DNA of 64,000 nt from Aquatica leii (GCA_035610365.1 CM069432.1:105481529-105545528), one strand, 5' to 3'; positions 45,816 through 57,873 are shown, counted from the stretch's first letter. Program-made: numbers and translations. The notes: generated by a model not told the origin, from the sequence alone.

Positions 45816-46437
45816 GTGTGGTCACCACACGACTTTCCTATAAGGGATGATGAAGAAATGTCTACACCTTTTTTTTAAGGTTATGTTGTCATAAAACCAC
45901 TTTGAAGTAATATGTACACGTTTGTATTGACTTTCTATCATGCTATAATTTTTTTGAAATTTTTTTCCTCGATTTCATTAAATATATAACCGATATATGA
46001 CAAATTAAACTTATGTTTTCATATTGACTAACCCCTATATTTGTGCGCCTCGATATTGGTTACCTTTTTAGTAAATCGGTAAAAATGATTACATTTAACG
46101 TTTCTTGCTTTCTTTTCAAGATATGAAAATTTTTCTAAAAAATTATTGTCGCAGGCAGGATCTGAACCTAGATTACATTTGTAAATTCATTTTAAATTAT
46201 AAATAAAATATCTAATAAACTGTTAATGTTAGAAATTTTTTTTATTTCAATAAATTGTTAGGAATCTCTATAAGAAACTGTAAAAATAATTTGATTAATT
46301 TACATAACGTAAAAAATTATTCGGTTTTTTTTATCAGACCCTTCTTTTGATAGAACCGAGAGAGTATGAAAAACTGGCTCCCATACCAAATTTAAATTTA
46401 CTAGGACGGCTTGAAAGTTATCGTGGGTACATCTAGA
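45816..46437 (-). repeat. LTR of the truncated Gypsy
   Basis: Collinear with 63371-63798: GTCACCACAC at one end, then GTACACGTTTGTATTGACTT, CATGCTATAATTTTTTTGA and GATAGAACCGAGAGA, with TTATCGTGGG at the other end. This copy carries about 190 extra bases (about 46030-46235). RT runs straight into it. Confidence 0.75.
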
Positions 46438-47060
46438 GATAATGTTAGGAAGTTGTAGCACTCCGTGTATAAACAAGTCACAAGAAAAGAAATGTATTTT
46501 GCTTTCTCTTTTAGAGAATTAATATTAAAAGGAATTTGAAAGAAAGCATGCTTTAAATCAATTGAAGAAACGAATTGATCATCACGAAGATTATTTAAGA
46601 TAGAGTCAGTCCTAGACAACAGGTAGGAGTCATAAACAATTACTTCATTTAACTTACGATCGTCAAAACACATACGATAAGAGTTATCTTTTTTCTTTAC
46701 AAGTGAAACAGGAGAGTTCCAAGGACTATTAGATTTTTCAATAACGCCTTCAAGAAAACTATCTATTTCATTATTAAGATATTTTTGTAAGACAGAAAAA
46801 AGAGGATATTGACGTTGATTAATTGGCCTAGTATTACCAATATCGATATAGTGAGAAATTAGATTTGTTTCAGGTAAAAAAGTATCAAGAGATAACGACT
46901 CAAATTTCTTAACAATATCTTTAAGTTTACTAAATTTTTTAGGAACTTGATCAGAGAGACCCTTAACTTTATTTACACTACAAACAGAAACTTCTATAGG
47001 AATAGAGAACAAAGAAAAAAAGAAATCCATAGATATATTAAACAGATGACAGAAATCCAT
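46401..47060 (-). pseudogene. Gypsy RT N-terminal fragment
   Basis: The open frame of 219 codons has NLISHYIDIGNTRPINQRQY, GVIEKSNSPWNSPVSLVKKK, DNSYRMCFDDRKLNEV and SSIDLKHAFFQIPFN. These are the first RT blocks, including the D of SIDLKHAFFQIP (first catalytic Asp). It is cut before the YxDD box by the junction with the LTR; the last 30 codons are LTR sequence or nonsense. It cannot encode an enzyme. Confidence 0.85.
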
Positions 47061-47239
47061 TCCAAAATAAAGTTAGCAGAATAGTAGGCACGACATAAAT
47101 TTTCTCATTCTTAGTGACATTATTAATACTAATAGGAATTTCAACAATTTGGATACTGTTTGAGGTTTTCCATCGGCGGTAGATATTAAAATATAGGGAT
47201 CATTAAAAACTGTAGAAGAGACAAAATGTAAAGCATCTT

Positions 47240-47760
47240 TACGTAAAATAGAGATATTTGCACCTGCATCTAAAAGAGTTGTACGTTCTTAATTATTGAA
47301 AAAAAAATTAATGTAAGGACAACTGTCATTAGGCATAAAGACAAAGAGAGGAGATAATTATATACATATATATAATAATACAACTTAGAAATGGTTTTTT
47401 ACCAAGCAAACCAATTGTTTTTAGAAAAGTAGGTTTTAGACAACTTTAGTCTTTCTTTCGGATTGTACTAGAAAAATTTTTGTTGAAATAACTTGGACTT
47501 TCGGGACACACTTCACCTCTTTGTTTGCCAGACTCGTTTTTTCTAAGAGAAACTGTTGGTTGACCAACAGGAATTCCAGAAACCACATTACGTTTAGAAG
47601 AACAGAAAGAACACTTTGACTTAACTATAGTAGGAGTGCTACTCCATAACAAAAAGTTTTCTTAGGCAATTTACAGTCAGAATAGATATGTCCATTATTT
47701 TGACAATTCCAACACGTAACGACAGACAAAGATAATTCCGGCGTTGAATTTTTTTAATTG
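47240..47760 (-). pseudogene. Gypsy zinc knuckle and protease remnant
   Basis: Near 47730 the minus strand reads CWNCQNNGHIYSDC, a C-x2-C-x4-H-x4-C knuckle. Near 47300 it reads ERTTLLDAGANISILRKDAL, the aspartic-protease active site with DAG in place of DSG/DTG. Several frame changes separate the two. It continues the gag remnant upstream. Confidence 0.75.
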
Positions 47761-47861
47761 TTGGCGACTATTTTCCACTTATGAAATATATCTAAAAGAA
47801 TTAGAAACGTTGGAGTATCCTGTAAGACCAAATGTGAGATAGAGAAAAGATGAAGGTTTCT

Positions 47862-48263
47862 TTATACAATACCAGATTGATCTTCAACCGAGGGAGACGT
47901 AGACAATCTATTAAACATGGATTCCATTACAACAATAAAGATAGCAACACTCTCGTTTTCTTCTTGAGTACGCTGCTTAATTTCAGATAAAAGGTTATCA
48001 TTATAAAAAAATGGAAGAAAAGCTTCTTTTAAAAGTTTTTCCAAATTTTGCCGGTTATTTACGGTATGTCGAACAGAACGATACCAGATAAGAGCTAAAT
48101 TTTCAAAAAGATATACCGCAGAGTCAAATAATTTTTGGAATGAAACATTACGAGCTAGACGTAATTCATGCACTTTTTCTAAGAATTGGATCAAGACAGA
48201 CACAGTATACTGTAGTTTCTTCAATCGAAGTATGTTGCAATTCTGACACGATGTCAGAGACAC
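47862..48263 (-). pseudogene. Gypsy gag capsid remnant
   Basis: 133 codons with LIQFLEKVHELRLARNVSFQ, LALIWYRSVRHTVNN, LLSEIKQRTQEENESVAIFI and MESMFNRLS. It aligns block for block with residues about 210-330 of the intact Gag at 21374-20013, so both come from one lineage of capsid. The frame is then lost before the zinc knuckle. Confidence 0.82.
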
Positions 48264-48764
48264 TATTCAAACGTAAAAGAACCAGTTTAGTTCAAATTGA
48301 AATTAACAGTAACAGAGGCCTAAGAACATTTTACTTTTTTATCAACAAATAAAAGCTACAATTTAAAATGATATTTATATTAATGGTTAAAAACTGTATG
48401 ATTGTGTGAAACGTTTAGCCATCAACCAACTTTATAATATATATATATATATACGTAAGTGTTGAATTATGTGGCACCCACCATACCTATTGCATAAAAG
48501 ACACCCGAGTGTATAAATTCTTTGATAATATATGTCATTGTGGCATATCGATGTGTATGATGCAAATGGCACCCATTTGTATATAAATACATGTTTAAAA
48601 TAGTAAATGACACCCAACATTGTTGTCATATAAATTAAATAGTAAAGGTGCCAGTTAGTAAATATTTCGTTTTTAATTAAACTGTATGTATATGATATTT
48701 CACTTCTATAATGCTGGTTATATAGAGTAAGCTTTTGAAAAAAAACATCCCTGCTTTAGGACAC

Positions 48765-49960
48765 TTTTGGGACACAACTTTAAGTGTCAAACTTGACATT
48801 GACACATCAACCCTCTGAATCCAGCAACCCCTAACTTAAGAATTTAAATAAGGGAAGGGAGTTGATCGAACCTTCATTTAAAACCACCTGCAATTCTCTA
48901 TGAGGACAGCATGGCAGAAAGTGGTTTTATTGAATTTTTTTGTGTTCCTATAAAAAACAACCCTCTAGATTAAGTAAAGTGGGGGAGACTAGTTTTTTAA
49001 CAAACGCTTTGACAGGTCGATTCTTGATTTTTAGTAAATAACTTGAGATATTAAACTTGACATTGACACATCAACCCCGTAGCTCCAACAACCCCTAACT
49101 CAAAAATTTAAATAAGGAAAGGAACTCGAATGACTCTTCATTTAAAGCGTCTTTAAATTCTCTATGCGACAGCATGGCCAAAAATAGATTTATCCAATTC
49201 TTTTTCGTCTTCTTTAAAAACAACCCTTTAGATTAACTAAGGTGGGGAGACTAAGTTCTTAAAAAAACGCTCGGGCAGATCGATTCTTGATTTTTAAAAG
49301 ACAACTTTAAATTTCAAACTTGACATTGACACATCAACCCCCTAGCTCCAGCAACCCTTAACTCAAGAATTTGAATAGGGAAAGGAAGTCGAATGACCCC
49401 TCATTTAAAGCGTCTTTTAATTCTCTATGCAACAGCATAGCTGAAAATAGTTTTTTCCAATGTTTTTTCGTCTCTATTAAAAACAACCCTCTAGATTAAC
49501 TAAGGTGGGGAGACTAAGTTATTAAAAAAACACTCAGACAGGTCGATTCTTGATTTTTAGGAGACAACTTTAAATATCAAACTTGAAATTGATACACCAT
49601 CCCTCTAGATCTAGCAACCCCTAATTCAAGAGAAGGGCATCAAATGACCTTTCATTTAAAAGGTCTTTTAATTCTCTATACGACAGCAAGGCCAAAAGTA
49701 GTTTTATTAATTTTTTTTTGTCCCCATAAAAAACAACCTTCTAGATTACATAAGGTGGGGGTGTTGTTTAGAAAAAATCCTAAAACACGCCACTTTTGAC
49801 TTTTTGAACGACACATTGACGTCAAATTTGATTTTGTCAGGTCAACTTTCTAGCCCCAATAACCCCCAACAAAAACAAAAATTATAGTAAGTGACCACCT
49901 TACTATAACCCTGATTTTAATGGTCTCTTGATTCTCTACGTGTGTGCATGATTGTTTTTA
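48765..49960. repeat. Tandem array, unit about 263 bp
   Basis: The landmark ACTTGACATTGACACATCAA recurs at about 48791, 49055, 49318 and 49581 (the last diverged), with a poorer fifth unit near 49824. Other landmarks repeat in step: AGCAACCCCTAACT, TTCTCTATG..ACAGCATGGC, AACAACCCTCTAGATTA and CAGGTCGATTCTTGATTTTTA. Unit length 263-264 bp. No conserved open frame. An inverted partial unit is at 50222-50372. Confidence 0.9.
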
Positions 49961-50034
49961 AGTTTATAAAAATTTTAAAAGTGTAGAAAATTTTAAAACA
50001 TTAAAATTCAACGTCAGAAGAAATTTTTATTAGT

Positions 50035-50215
50035 TCAACAAATGCTCAAATTGTGCGCAACCAACTTCCATACAATAATACAAATTCTGCTCTAAACGTT
50101 TTCGTACATTTTGGAAGATCTATGGCATAATTTAGCGGCATTCTTCAATATTGCGTCGACGAAATTTTTCCAGAGACCCTGGTTCCGTTGCGTAAATTTT
50201 AGTTTCGTTTTACTG
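50035..50215 (-). pseudogene. Mariner-like transposase C-terminal fragment
   Basis: The minus strand reads YATEPGSLEKFRRRNIEECR, a stop, then IFQNVRKRLEQNLYYCMEVG and AQFEHLLN with a stop. It matches the C-terminus of the mariner-like transposase at 58429-57944 (RIRVEIRAIT...FKNRIYHCQILNGLHFEHLL). Only about 60 residues remain and the catalytic core is gone. It lies next to the inverted unit of the tandem array. Confidence 0.75.
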
Positions 50216-50221
50216 TCGCAT

Positions 50222-50372
50222 AGAAACTTGAAAGACGCTTCAAATTAGGGGTGGCTCGGCCTATTTTCCATATTTAAATTCTTGAGTTAAGGCACTAGTT
50301 TCTAAGTTAGGGTTTGTTGGAGCTAGGGGGTTTATCTGTTAATGTCAAGTTTCACGTCAAATCTTAAAAAAA
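50222..50372 (-). repeat. Inverted partial copy of the 263-bp unit
   Basis: The reverse complement contains AAACTTGACATTAACAGAT, CCCCTAGCTCCAACAA, AAGAATTTAAATA and TCTATGCGACAG, matching the array units in order. Confidence 0.8.
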
Positions 50373-51997
50373 AATTAAAAATACAAAAGCATGAATATAA
50401 TTAATTACGAAATTTAGTAGTAAAGTTTTTGGTCTGTTAATAAATAATCTTGTGTTTTGAGTTTCTTAAAAGTGTAATTTTCGGTAAATACTTTTTAGAA
50501 GGGCAGATTATGGTGTATTGATTTTAATACTCATCAATGGGTATCTTGCTAAGTACTTTATTAAAATAATTATAATTTTAAAATTGTTGGTTTAATATAA
50601 ATCTTCATCAATTCTTTGTCATAAGAAACGTTAGATGTAGTGTTCGTTTTGTTTTCTAATGTTTTGTACGTACAAAATTACCAGAAAGGATGATAAACAC
50701 TGAAAAAAGTAAAGGTAAAAGTCAGAAAGTTTAAAAATACAAAACTAACAATACATTTTTTTAATATTAAATTTGTATTTACATTTATCAATAATGTAGC
50801 AAATTTTCTTTGTAGACAATGTTTACGTCTAGCAACTTTAAAGAAGTAACTACTTTTTAGGATGCGGCTGTCAATTTCTAAAATTCTACAACTTGTTTCT
50901 GATGTTTTCTATTTTAGTATTTAATAAAAAATCTTTGTTCATTTACATTAAAAATCTATAGAATGCTCAAGAAAAGTCAAATATAACTGTAAATAATATA
51001 CATTTGGTTAGGTATATTAGAATATGGTAGTATCATTTTATAATAAAAATATAATTTTGATTGTTAAATTTAAAGTTATTTTTTTACATTGAAAAAAAAA
51101 TGTTAAATTTCAAAAATCTTCAAAAAATAACATTTTTTGTTTACAACACTTATATACCAATTTAATAACAAAAACAACAAAAAAGATAAATCACAATCAT
51201 GATAAAGCAAAGAAAACCGTATAACAAAAACCAAATAAGAAAATGGGTCAGAAATCAATACAATTTATAGAACCTCGCATTTTTAATCAGATATCCATGC
51301 AACTAAAAAATATTATAACAGTGAAACAATTAGCAAACAAGATTAAAAAGTGGATGTTTCAAGAAAGAACTGGAATTCTAAAACCTGGAAGTACTTGAGC
51401 TAGTGTCTAGTTCTAGGGACATTGTTATGAATTTGGCTAGCCACCTGTGTTTAAGATGAAAAGAACAGAGAAAAAAACGATTTCGACTATAAACTAAGTG
51501 AAAATTATTAAACCTCAAAATAAATTTAATGAGATGACACATTTCAAAAGACAATTTTTTATAGTACTAAATATTACGATCTTTTATTTATTTTTTAATT
51601 TATTTAATCATATGCAACAGCACCACAGTTACCGTAACAACAGTTTAAGTTATAGAAAGTAAATAATAAACGACGCGCGTTTATGTATGCTGCAGAAACA
51701 GAAAAAAACTGAATTAGAATCAATCTTGCAGAAAATACAAATTAGAAGCAAAAAAAAACAGTTGTTTGAACGGATGAATCACAATTTAATGTTTTTGAAA
51801 GCAAACGGAGGAAACCTGAGAAACAGTTATCACATCCAAGGCAGGCAATACACTGGAACGCAGAACGATTTAAACGCGATAGGCTTTGTCGAGATGCACG
51901 TTTGCGCATTGTCATCAGTCCGTGAAACGCATGCAAAGTTTCAAGTTAATCAAACACCTGGAAACCGCTGAAAATTAAGCTCAAAGATTCCGTTACA
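50373..51997. other. No recognisable gene
   Basis: AT-rich. A 94-codon plus-strand frame (51687-51971) and an overlapping minus frame have no motif I recognise. Confidence 0.6.
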
Positions 51998-52023
51998 TAC
52001 ATACATACATACATACATATATG
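51998..52023. repeat. (CATA)n microsatellite
   Basis: About six units, followed at once by the GATCC hairpin cluster. Confidence 0.9.
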
Positions 52024-52086
52024 TATTTTTGTAACAAGGTCAGATCCGTTCGTCTTATAAACTAAACAACACTAGATCCGTTTTGT

Positions 52087-52116
52087 AAGGTGAGATCCGA
52101 TTTTGGATCTCACCTT
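52087..52116. repeat. GAGATCC hairpin 1
   Basis: AAGGTGAGATCC - GATTTT - GGATCTCACCTT: a perfect 12-bp stem. Confidence 0.9.
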
Positions 52117-52306
52117 GTATCTATGTGTATATCATGTTTTTTCAAGAAGACATTTGATGTAGAGTAAAATTCCAAATTTTTGCCTGGAGCTCACTTTTTA
52201 CCCTTTTTGACCAATTTTATACACGAGCAGTTCAACTGTTTAAGCTGAAGAGGGCGCCCTAGTAATTTTATTGTATATAACTTCCATTTAGGTTTTAGAC
52301 TTAAGT

Positions 52307-52342
52307 CGAGATCCGGTATATTTGGCAACCTGTCGGATCTCG
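52307..52342. repeat. GAGATCC hairpin 2
   Basis: CGAGATCCG and CGGATCTCG separated by 18 bases; 9-bp stem with the same core as hairpins 1 and 3. Confidence 0.8.
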
Positions 52343-53490
52343 TTTTATATGTGTTTTAAAGCTATTTATACGCAAAGATAGCATTATTTTTATCTTGCAT
52401 ATATTCCTACCGAGTCGATGTGCGTTTAAGTTACACATGTTCACTTAGATAAAACAAAATTGTAATCGAGTTGTTTGTGAAAGTTTATAAGCATTTAGAC
52501 TAAAAATTACAGTAAAACCTTTCTTCATAAGATAAATTCTACAAGAACAATCAATGGTTACAAAACTAGTACAAATCACTGGGTTATACATTGAAAAAAT
52601 TACGTATTTAAAAGTAATTATTACCGAAATCAATCACTATTATCTTCACTTTTGTAATTGTCTTCTTGTTTTTTCTTTAGTATCATTTTTCTAAGTAACG
52701 AGATTGCTAAGCTGCAATAGATTTGTTATGTTTAAAATTTCTATTTATTGCAATATTTCTTATATTTAAATTCACAGTAGATTTTTGTAGCATATTCGAT
52801 TCATTGCGGTAATTAACTTTTTCTTGCATTTTCTAAATGTTCGTTATAAAAAGATTAAAACAGTTTTTACTCCAAAACAATGCTATTAAAACCACTAATT
52901 TTCTTATTTTTTTAGTTTGTGAATCTCCAATCCTAATAATAACACCCATTAATTACAAATTATTTCTAAATATTTACAAATTTACCTTATTTGCTTTATC
53001 ATATTCACATCTTATTCTTTATAGCTTGTAAGAAATAACATTTACATTTCTCATAAATACATTTCTTTTATTTACTAGCTGTAAAAGCAAATTGTTGTAA
53101 ACAATCGATATTTTTTAACTGACTCAGCTCATTCATATTAACGTTTGCTTAAAATCAATGTATTAAATAGCTAAAACTCAAATAATAGTTACACTTATAA
53201 TTTGTTAAATTGACACTGACAAATTGACATAAAATAAATACAGTTTGGACTGGTTTCGACATATAATTTTTAATTGTCGTTTTAGGAATTACTGCAGGTA
53301 TACTACCAACATAAATTTTTAATTTCAGATTATTTATTTTTTGCGTTATTTGTTCTTGTAAAAAGTTTAATTTGACTTTGATTAATAATTAAACAGATTA
53401 TAGTTGTAGAAAAAGTATAGCATATAATTCGTAAGGAATGTGTTTTACAAATTCTTTCAATAATTATTCTGTGGTAAGATACATTTTTAT
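52343..53490. other. No recognisable gene
   Basis: AT-rich sequence without domain hits by eye. Confidence 0.6.
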
Positions 53491-53952
53491 TTAGTAGTTG
53501 TATTACACTTTCAGGTAGGAGAGGCAAAAAAGTCACTTTTGGTAGATTTTTATAGGCGACGTTTCGTAGCGCTATTGAGCGCATTTCATCATGGCCAATA
53601 AAAAACGGACCCAAGATGAGCTAATCGATAAGCTAGTCACAAAATTAATATTTAATAAATAAATAAACAATTGGAACTAACTATAAATAAGTTAGATGAT
53701 GTTTGTCTATGTAAATGTTTTCTGTTTGTAATTTATTATATTTTTATCTCTACACTAATTGATAATGTCATTGTTTGTTTATTTATTGAATTTTAAGTTT
53801 GTGACTAGTTCATCGGACAGTTCCTCTTGGGCTCGATTTTTATTGGCCATGATGAAATGCGCACAATAACGCCACGAAACGTCGCCTGCAAAAATCTACT
53901 AAGGAAGGGTTTTTTGCTTCTCCTACCTGAAGGTGTAACACAACTACTTAAT
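53491..53952. repeat. Foldback element with 150-bp arms and hammerhead-like motifs
   Basis: Left arm 53491-53643 and right arm 53798-53952 are inverted repeats of about 80% identity (TAGTAGTTGTATTACAC, TTCAGGTAGGAGA, GGCGACGTTTCGT, TTTCATCATGGCCAATAAA). Each arm holds ATGATGA - short stem - TACGAAAC/CACGAAAC. The left arm (minus strand 53593-53561) has a perfect 5-bp stem GCGCT/AGCGC between the boxes. The hammerhead C of CUGAUGA is A here. No protein is encoded. It could be an inverted pair of Penelope-type ends. Confidence 0.75.
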
Positions 53953-54040
53953 TATTACTAAGACAAAAACGTTACTAATAAATTTTTATGTTATCTTTTC
54001 ACTTTTCACTGAGTAATAGACGTGCGTGATAAAATAAAAC

Positions 54041-54440
54041 TATGATTATAAGCGACTTTCGGCTTAGACCGCGTCGTAGTAAAACACCCAGACTTTAGCT
54101 TGGTCATAGTCTCTTTTTGAGAGCCAAAACAATAAAGTAGAACTTGGCCTTCGTTCGAAATTAGTCAAGCGGTAACGGAAACATAACGTTCGTTAATCAT
54201 GCTAATCGCTATTGGTATAAATATCGTCATTTATACTTTTTCTTTCAGTGACATTTACCACTCTGAAGATGCAAGCTGCAATGTCTTGCAAAACATCAGT
54301 TTGTTTGGGTTCACGAACGACAATACGGCAAAGGCCAAGTTCTACTTCTTGTTTTGGCTCTCAAGAAGAGACTATGACTAAGCCTAAGTCTGAGTGTTTT
54401 ACTACGACGCGGTCTAAGCCGAAAGTTGTTTATAATCATA
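54041..54440. repeat. Foldback element with 110-bp arms and a hammerhead-like centre, copy 1
   Basis: Left arm 54041-54150 (TATGATTATAAGCGACTTTC..., GGTCATAGTCTC, AGAACTTGGCCTT) and right arm 54331-54440 are about 90% identical inverted repeats. In the centre, CTGAAGA (54263-54269) is followed by GCAAG - loop - CTTGC and AAAAC, that is CUGANGA, stem II and a GAAAC box with the G changed to A. A diverged second copy is at 55690-55985. Confidence 0.8.
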
Positions 54441-55689
54441 AACATATCAACCGCGAAAGTTTAAAAAATTAAAATAAAACTCATATAAATGTACGTAATA
54501 AATGCAGTTTCAATTTAACCAAAAAAAACCACGGATTCTTTTATTAAACATTTATGTTGGTTTCTTTTTGCAACGTAGGTATTTTTCCTAATTAACTAAT
54601 AAAACGAAGTTGATGGTGTGTTGAATTACATTTGTTACAGAATTCGCGCAATTTTCGATAACTTAACATTAAAGCAAAGGTATATAAAAAAATTACTGTA
54701 ACACGTAACCGTCAAGATGTTAATCTCTCTCTCCAAGATCTCAAAATTTCAGCGGAAACCTTTAGAATAGTTAAATTTACATTAAATTGTTTTATTAAGC
54801 TTGAGTTTAGTGCTGCGACTTTAAAACACTTCTTGTTTGATCACATTATACATTTCTAATTTTATGAGTTTTTACTTTATTGGATTAGATTTATTAGATT
54901 TAGAAAGATGGTATTTTGTAACTTTAACGTGGCACCAAAGAAGCATTTGGCATTATTTACTGATTTCCACCAAAGTGTAAAAACAAACAAATAACAAACA
55001 CGCTTTTATTTTTTAGGATGCTCAATACGTGCATGGCATATTTTATGTAATGCCCATCGTTTATATATGTTGTTTAGTTTTAAGACGAAATAATCATAAT
55101 ACAACGTTCATACAATATTAGTGAGATTCCAACTTTGCTCAGGAAAAAGAAATCAGGCCTATGCGTAACAAAATATGTTAAGACAGTTTTACACTTTCTG
55201 TTCGTTATACTATTAAAAAATTAAGACACAATTAGAGTTCATAACGTTTTTTATACAAGTGTTGCAGCTGCATAAAAGATATGCCATTTATGTAAACTAT
55301 GTAATTGAGACATAGAAACAAGTCAAAGTACTCTAAAAAAAGTTTGGACATACACAAGCTGTTGTATTTTGCACAAATTTACAAATTAACATAACAGCTC
55401 TAAAATTTTTCTAGTTTTACAAAAAATTTTAACTATATGTATGTACATGACATAATTTTTTGTTAATTATTCAAAAATTGTATTACTTTTTTAGCTACAC
55501 AGTATAACAAATTGAAGTTACGATTGTATTTGAAATGTTTTGTACTACAAAAAATATGATTTAAAGCTCTGTATAAAAGAAATATTGATTTTTGTCAAAA
55601 AGAATTTATCTTAAAATACCAGTATTTTATTTTGTAAATAATTGTATAGGTTAAAGATTTGTAATTTACCATTGACTATTCTTGATTTG
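54441..55689. other. No recognisable gene
   Basis: AT-rich sequence between two copies of the same foldback family. Confidence 0.6.
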
Positions 55690-55985
55690 ATTATAAGTGA
55701 TTTTCGTCTAACTTAATAGAACAACCAGACTATTAAACTTTGATGGTTCCTAATAAGTTAAACTTGTCCGTCCATCACTAAAATTTTCAGTTTCATCAAT
55801 GGCAATTAGCACTCTGAAGTTGCAAGCTGGAATGTCTTCTAAAACGTCAGTTTGTTTGAGTTCACAAACAACAAAGGCGCAAAAGTCAAGTTCAGTTTTT
55901 TCTTTTGGTTGACAAAAATAAACTAGGATCAAACCTATAAATTCAAAATGGTTTCACTACAACGCGTTCTAAGCTGCAAGAAAAA
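55690..55985. repeat. Foldback element, diverged copy 2
   Basis: Shares GATTATAAG(C/T)GA, the centre ACTCTGAAG(A/T)TGCAAGCTG, AATGTCTT and CAGTTTGTTTG, and the end CTACAACGCG(T/G)TCTAAGC with copy 1. Arms are more decayed. Confidence 0.65.
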
Positions 55986-57418
55986 ACAAAAAAGGAAACA
56001 CATAATGTACTCTTCAAATTACCGTACCAAAAGCTTTTATATCGACTCTTAAATCATCAGTTGGAGATAACATAAAGCATCTATTTTCTATGTATAAAGT
56101 GAAACTACTAGCCGTGACTTAGTTTGCTATCAAGAATTACGTAATAATTAAAGTTCTGACATTATTCGTACATTGAAAATTTTTGAGATCAACAAGTTAT
56201 ATGTTAATTTACAAACATACAATGATTTATCAAGTTACTTGAAGTTATCCTTAGAAAAAAATTGTAACTGCTCTAATTTCAATGTTTCAAACATACAATC
56301 ATAATTATAATGTTAAAACACTGTAACTTGCTAAAAAAAACTATTTTTGGATAATTGTGGATCTACGCAAGTAAGCAATATTTACTTTAATTTTTTTAAC
56401 AACTTCATTAATCTAAAGTAAAGATGACATTTTTTAGACTAAGACTAGTTAATTTGGTAACAATTTTTATGAAACTCGTTGGAAACTATTGTTTACTTTA
56501 TGATCAGTTGTAATATACTATAAACAGTTCTTTCGATTAAAAAACTTAGAAATTTTAGTTCCATTATATGTAAAACATCAACATTTGAAATCAATGTATG
56601 TACTTATGGCCAGAAATTGTAGAAGAAAATAATGTGCAAAATAAAGATAAAAAGTTATCTAAATGGTTTAATAAGTAAACTTTAAAAATGTCAATAAAAG
56701 ATATGTGACAAATCAAATAAAGTGAATTAAAAAACAGTGATTTAAAATTTAGGTTTAATTCAAAAAGATTCTTAATATCAAATGTAAGGCTAATGGAAGT
56801 GTCAATGTAGGTACATACATGTAAATGTATTACTCAATTAAACCTTCTTATTTACACTTTTTCTACTAGTACAACTACATAAAACACACCAAACAACTAT
56901 GCCTTAAGTGTCTTTAATTAAAAACTAAAAAAAAAACATATAAACAAACAGAAAAAATCACTATAAAATTTCATGTCGATGTAAACTTGGAAAGTTTGAT
57001 TTTAAATTGTATTTTACATTACTGATTTCTTTCTTATCTTAATAGTACAAAACTAACAGTTTTTATATTTATAATGTTTTTACTATATTACTATAACGTA
57101 AAACAATAAGTATTTATTTTCAACTTGAGTTATTAATATTTTAATAAAATTATGTTTGCACACAATTTTAATTAAAAAATTAGAATCAAAAGTCCACCAT
57201 TGAAAACGTTGTAAAATTCAACCTGCTGCTAAGTTAAAAATTAATTCAAAACCAGAGATAACTTTGTTTAATAGGAAGTAACTTAATACAATATTATAAT
57301 CACACTGAACTGAAACTTGTTGCAAGGTCACACAACAGATTCTGTATAATGAGAGGTCTATTAATAGAATTAAATTGCGCCGTCATTATTCGTATCTTAT
57401 TGTAGTTAAATTCTGTTC
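55986..57418. other. No recognisable gene
   Basis: AT-rich; no open frame of note. Confidence 0.6.
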
Positions 57419-57462
57419 AACGTGAGATCCCAGAAGTTGACAACGCTGCTGGATCTCACGTT
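57419..57462. repeat. GAGATCC hairpin 3
   Basis: AACGTGAGATCC and GGATCTCACGTT, a perfect 12-bp stem with a 20-base loop. GGCGGATCTCGGG and CCTCGGATCTAGAC follow at 57645-57680. Confidence 0.9.
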
Positions 57463-57698
57463 CACTCATGTATCTCTAAATAAACAAACATATACGTTGA
57501 CTTAACTCTTATTCTAAAGGATCTAGTTTTGTTACTGGTTTATCAATTTGCAAAATCTTTTCCCCTCTGAGGGAAAAATGGTTCAGTTGCTTGACATAAA
57601 CGTATTAAGGCAGAAAAAAAATTCTTATATTTTTTCCTTGTGGCGGATCTCGGGTTATCATGATTTTCCTCGGATCTAGACTTGATACAGAAACAGAT

Positions 57699-57842
57699 AT
57701 ATATACATACATACATACATACATACATACATACATACATACATACATACATACATACATACATACATACGTACGTACGTACATACATACATACATACAT
57801 ACATACATACATACATACATACATACATACATACATACATAC

Positions 57843-57873
<31 letters not shown>

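Larger units (their letters stand above)
45816..48300 (-). mobile_element. 5'-truncated Gypsy remnant
   Basis: Minus-strand order gag (48263-47862), zinc knuckle (about 47740), protease (about 47300), RT start (47060-46440), then directly an LTR (46437-45816). Most of pol and the 5' LTR are missing. Gag is of the same lineage as the young Gypsy at 14546-23706. Confidence 0.8.

Noticed and set aside
46140..46170. tRNA gene (B-box-like GGTTCAGATCC on the minus strand)
   Set aside because: No matching A box or cloverleaf upstream; at most a relic of a tRNA-derived SINE.
48430..48660. Recurring GGCACCC/GACACCC words as a regulatory array
   Set aside because: Only four or five loose matches at uneven spacing; could be chance.
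48765..49960. CRISPR-like direct repeats
   Set aside because: Units are 263 bp, contiguous and in a eukaryotic genome; this is a tandem satellite-like array.
51687..51971. 94-codon plus-strand frame
   Set aside because: No motif recognised and a competing frame on the other strand; not supportable as a gene.
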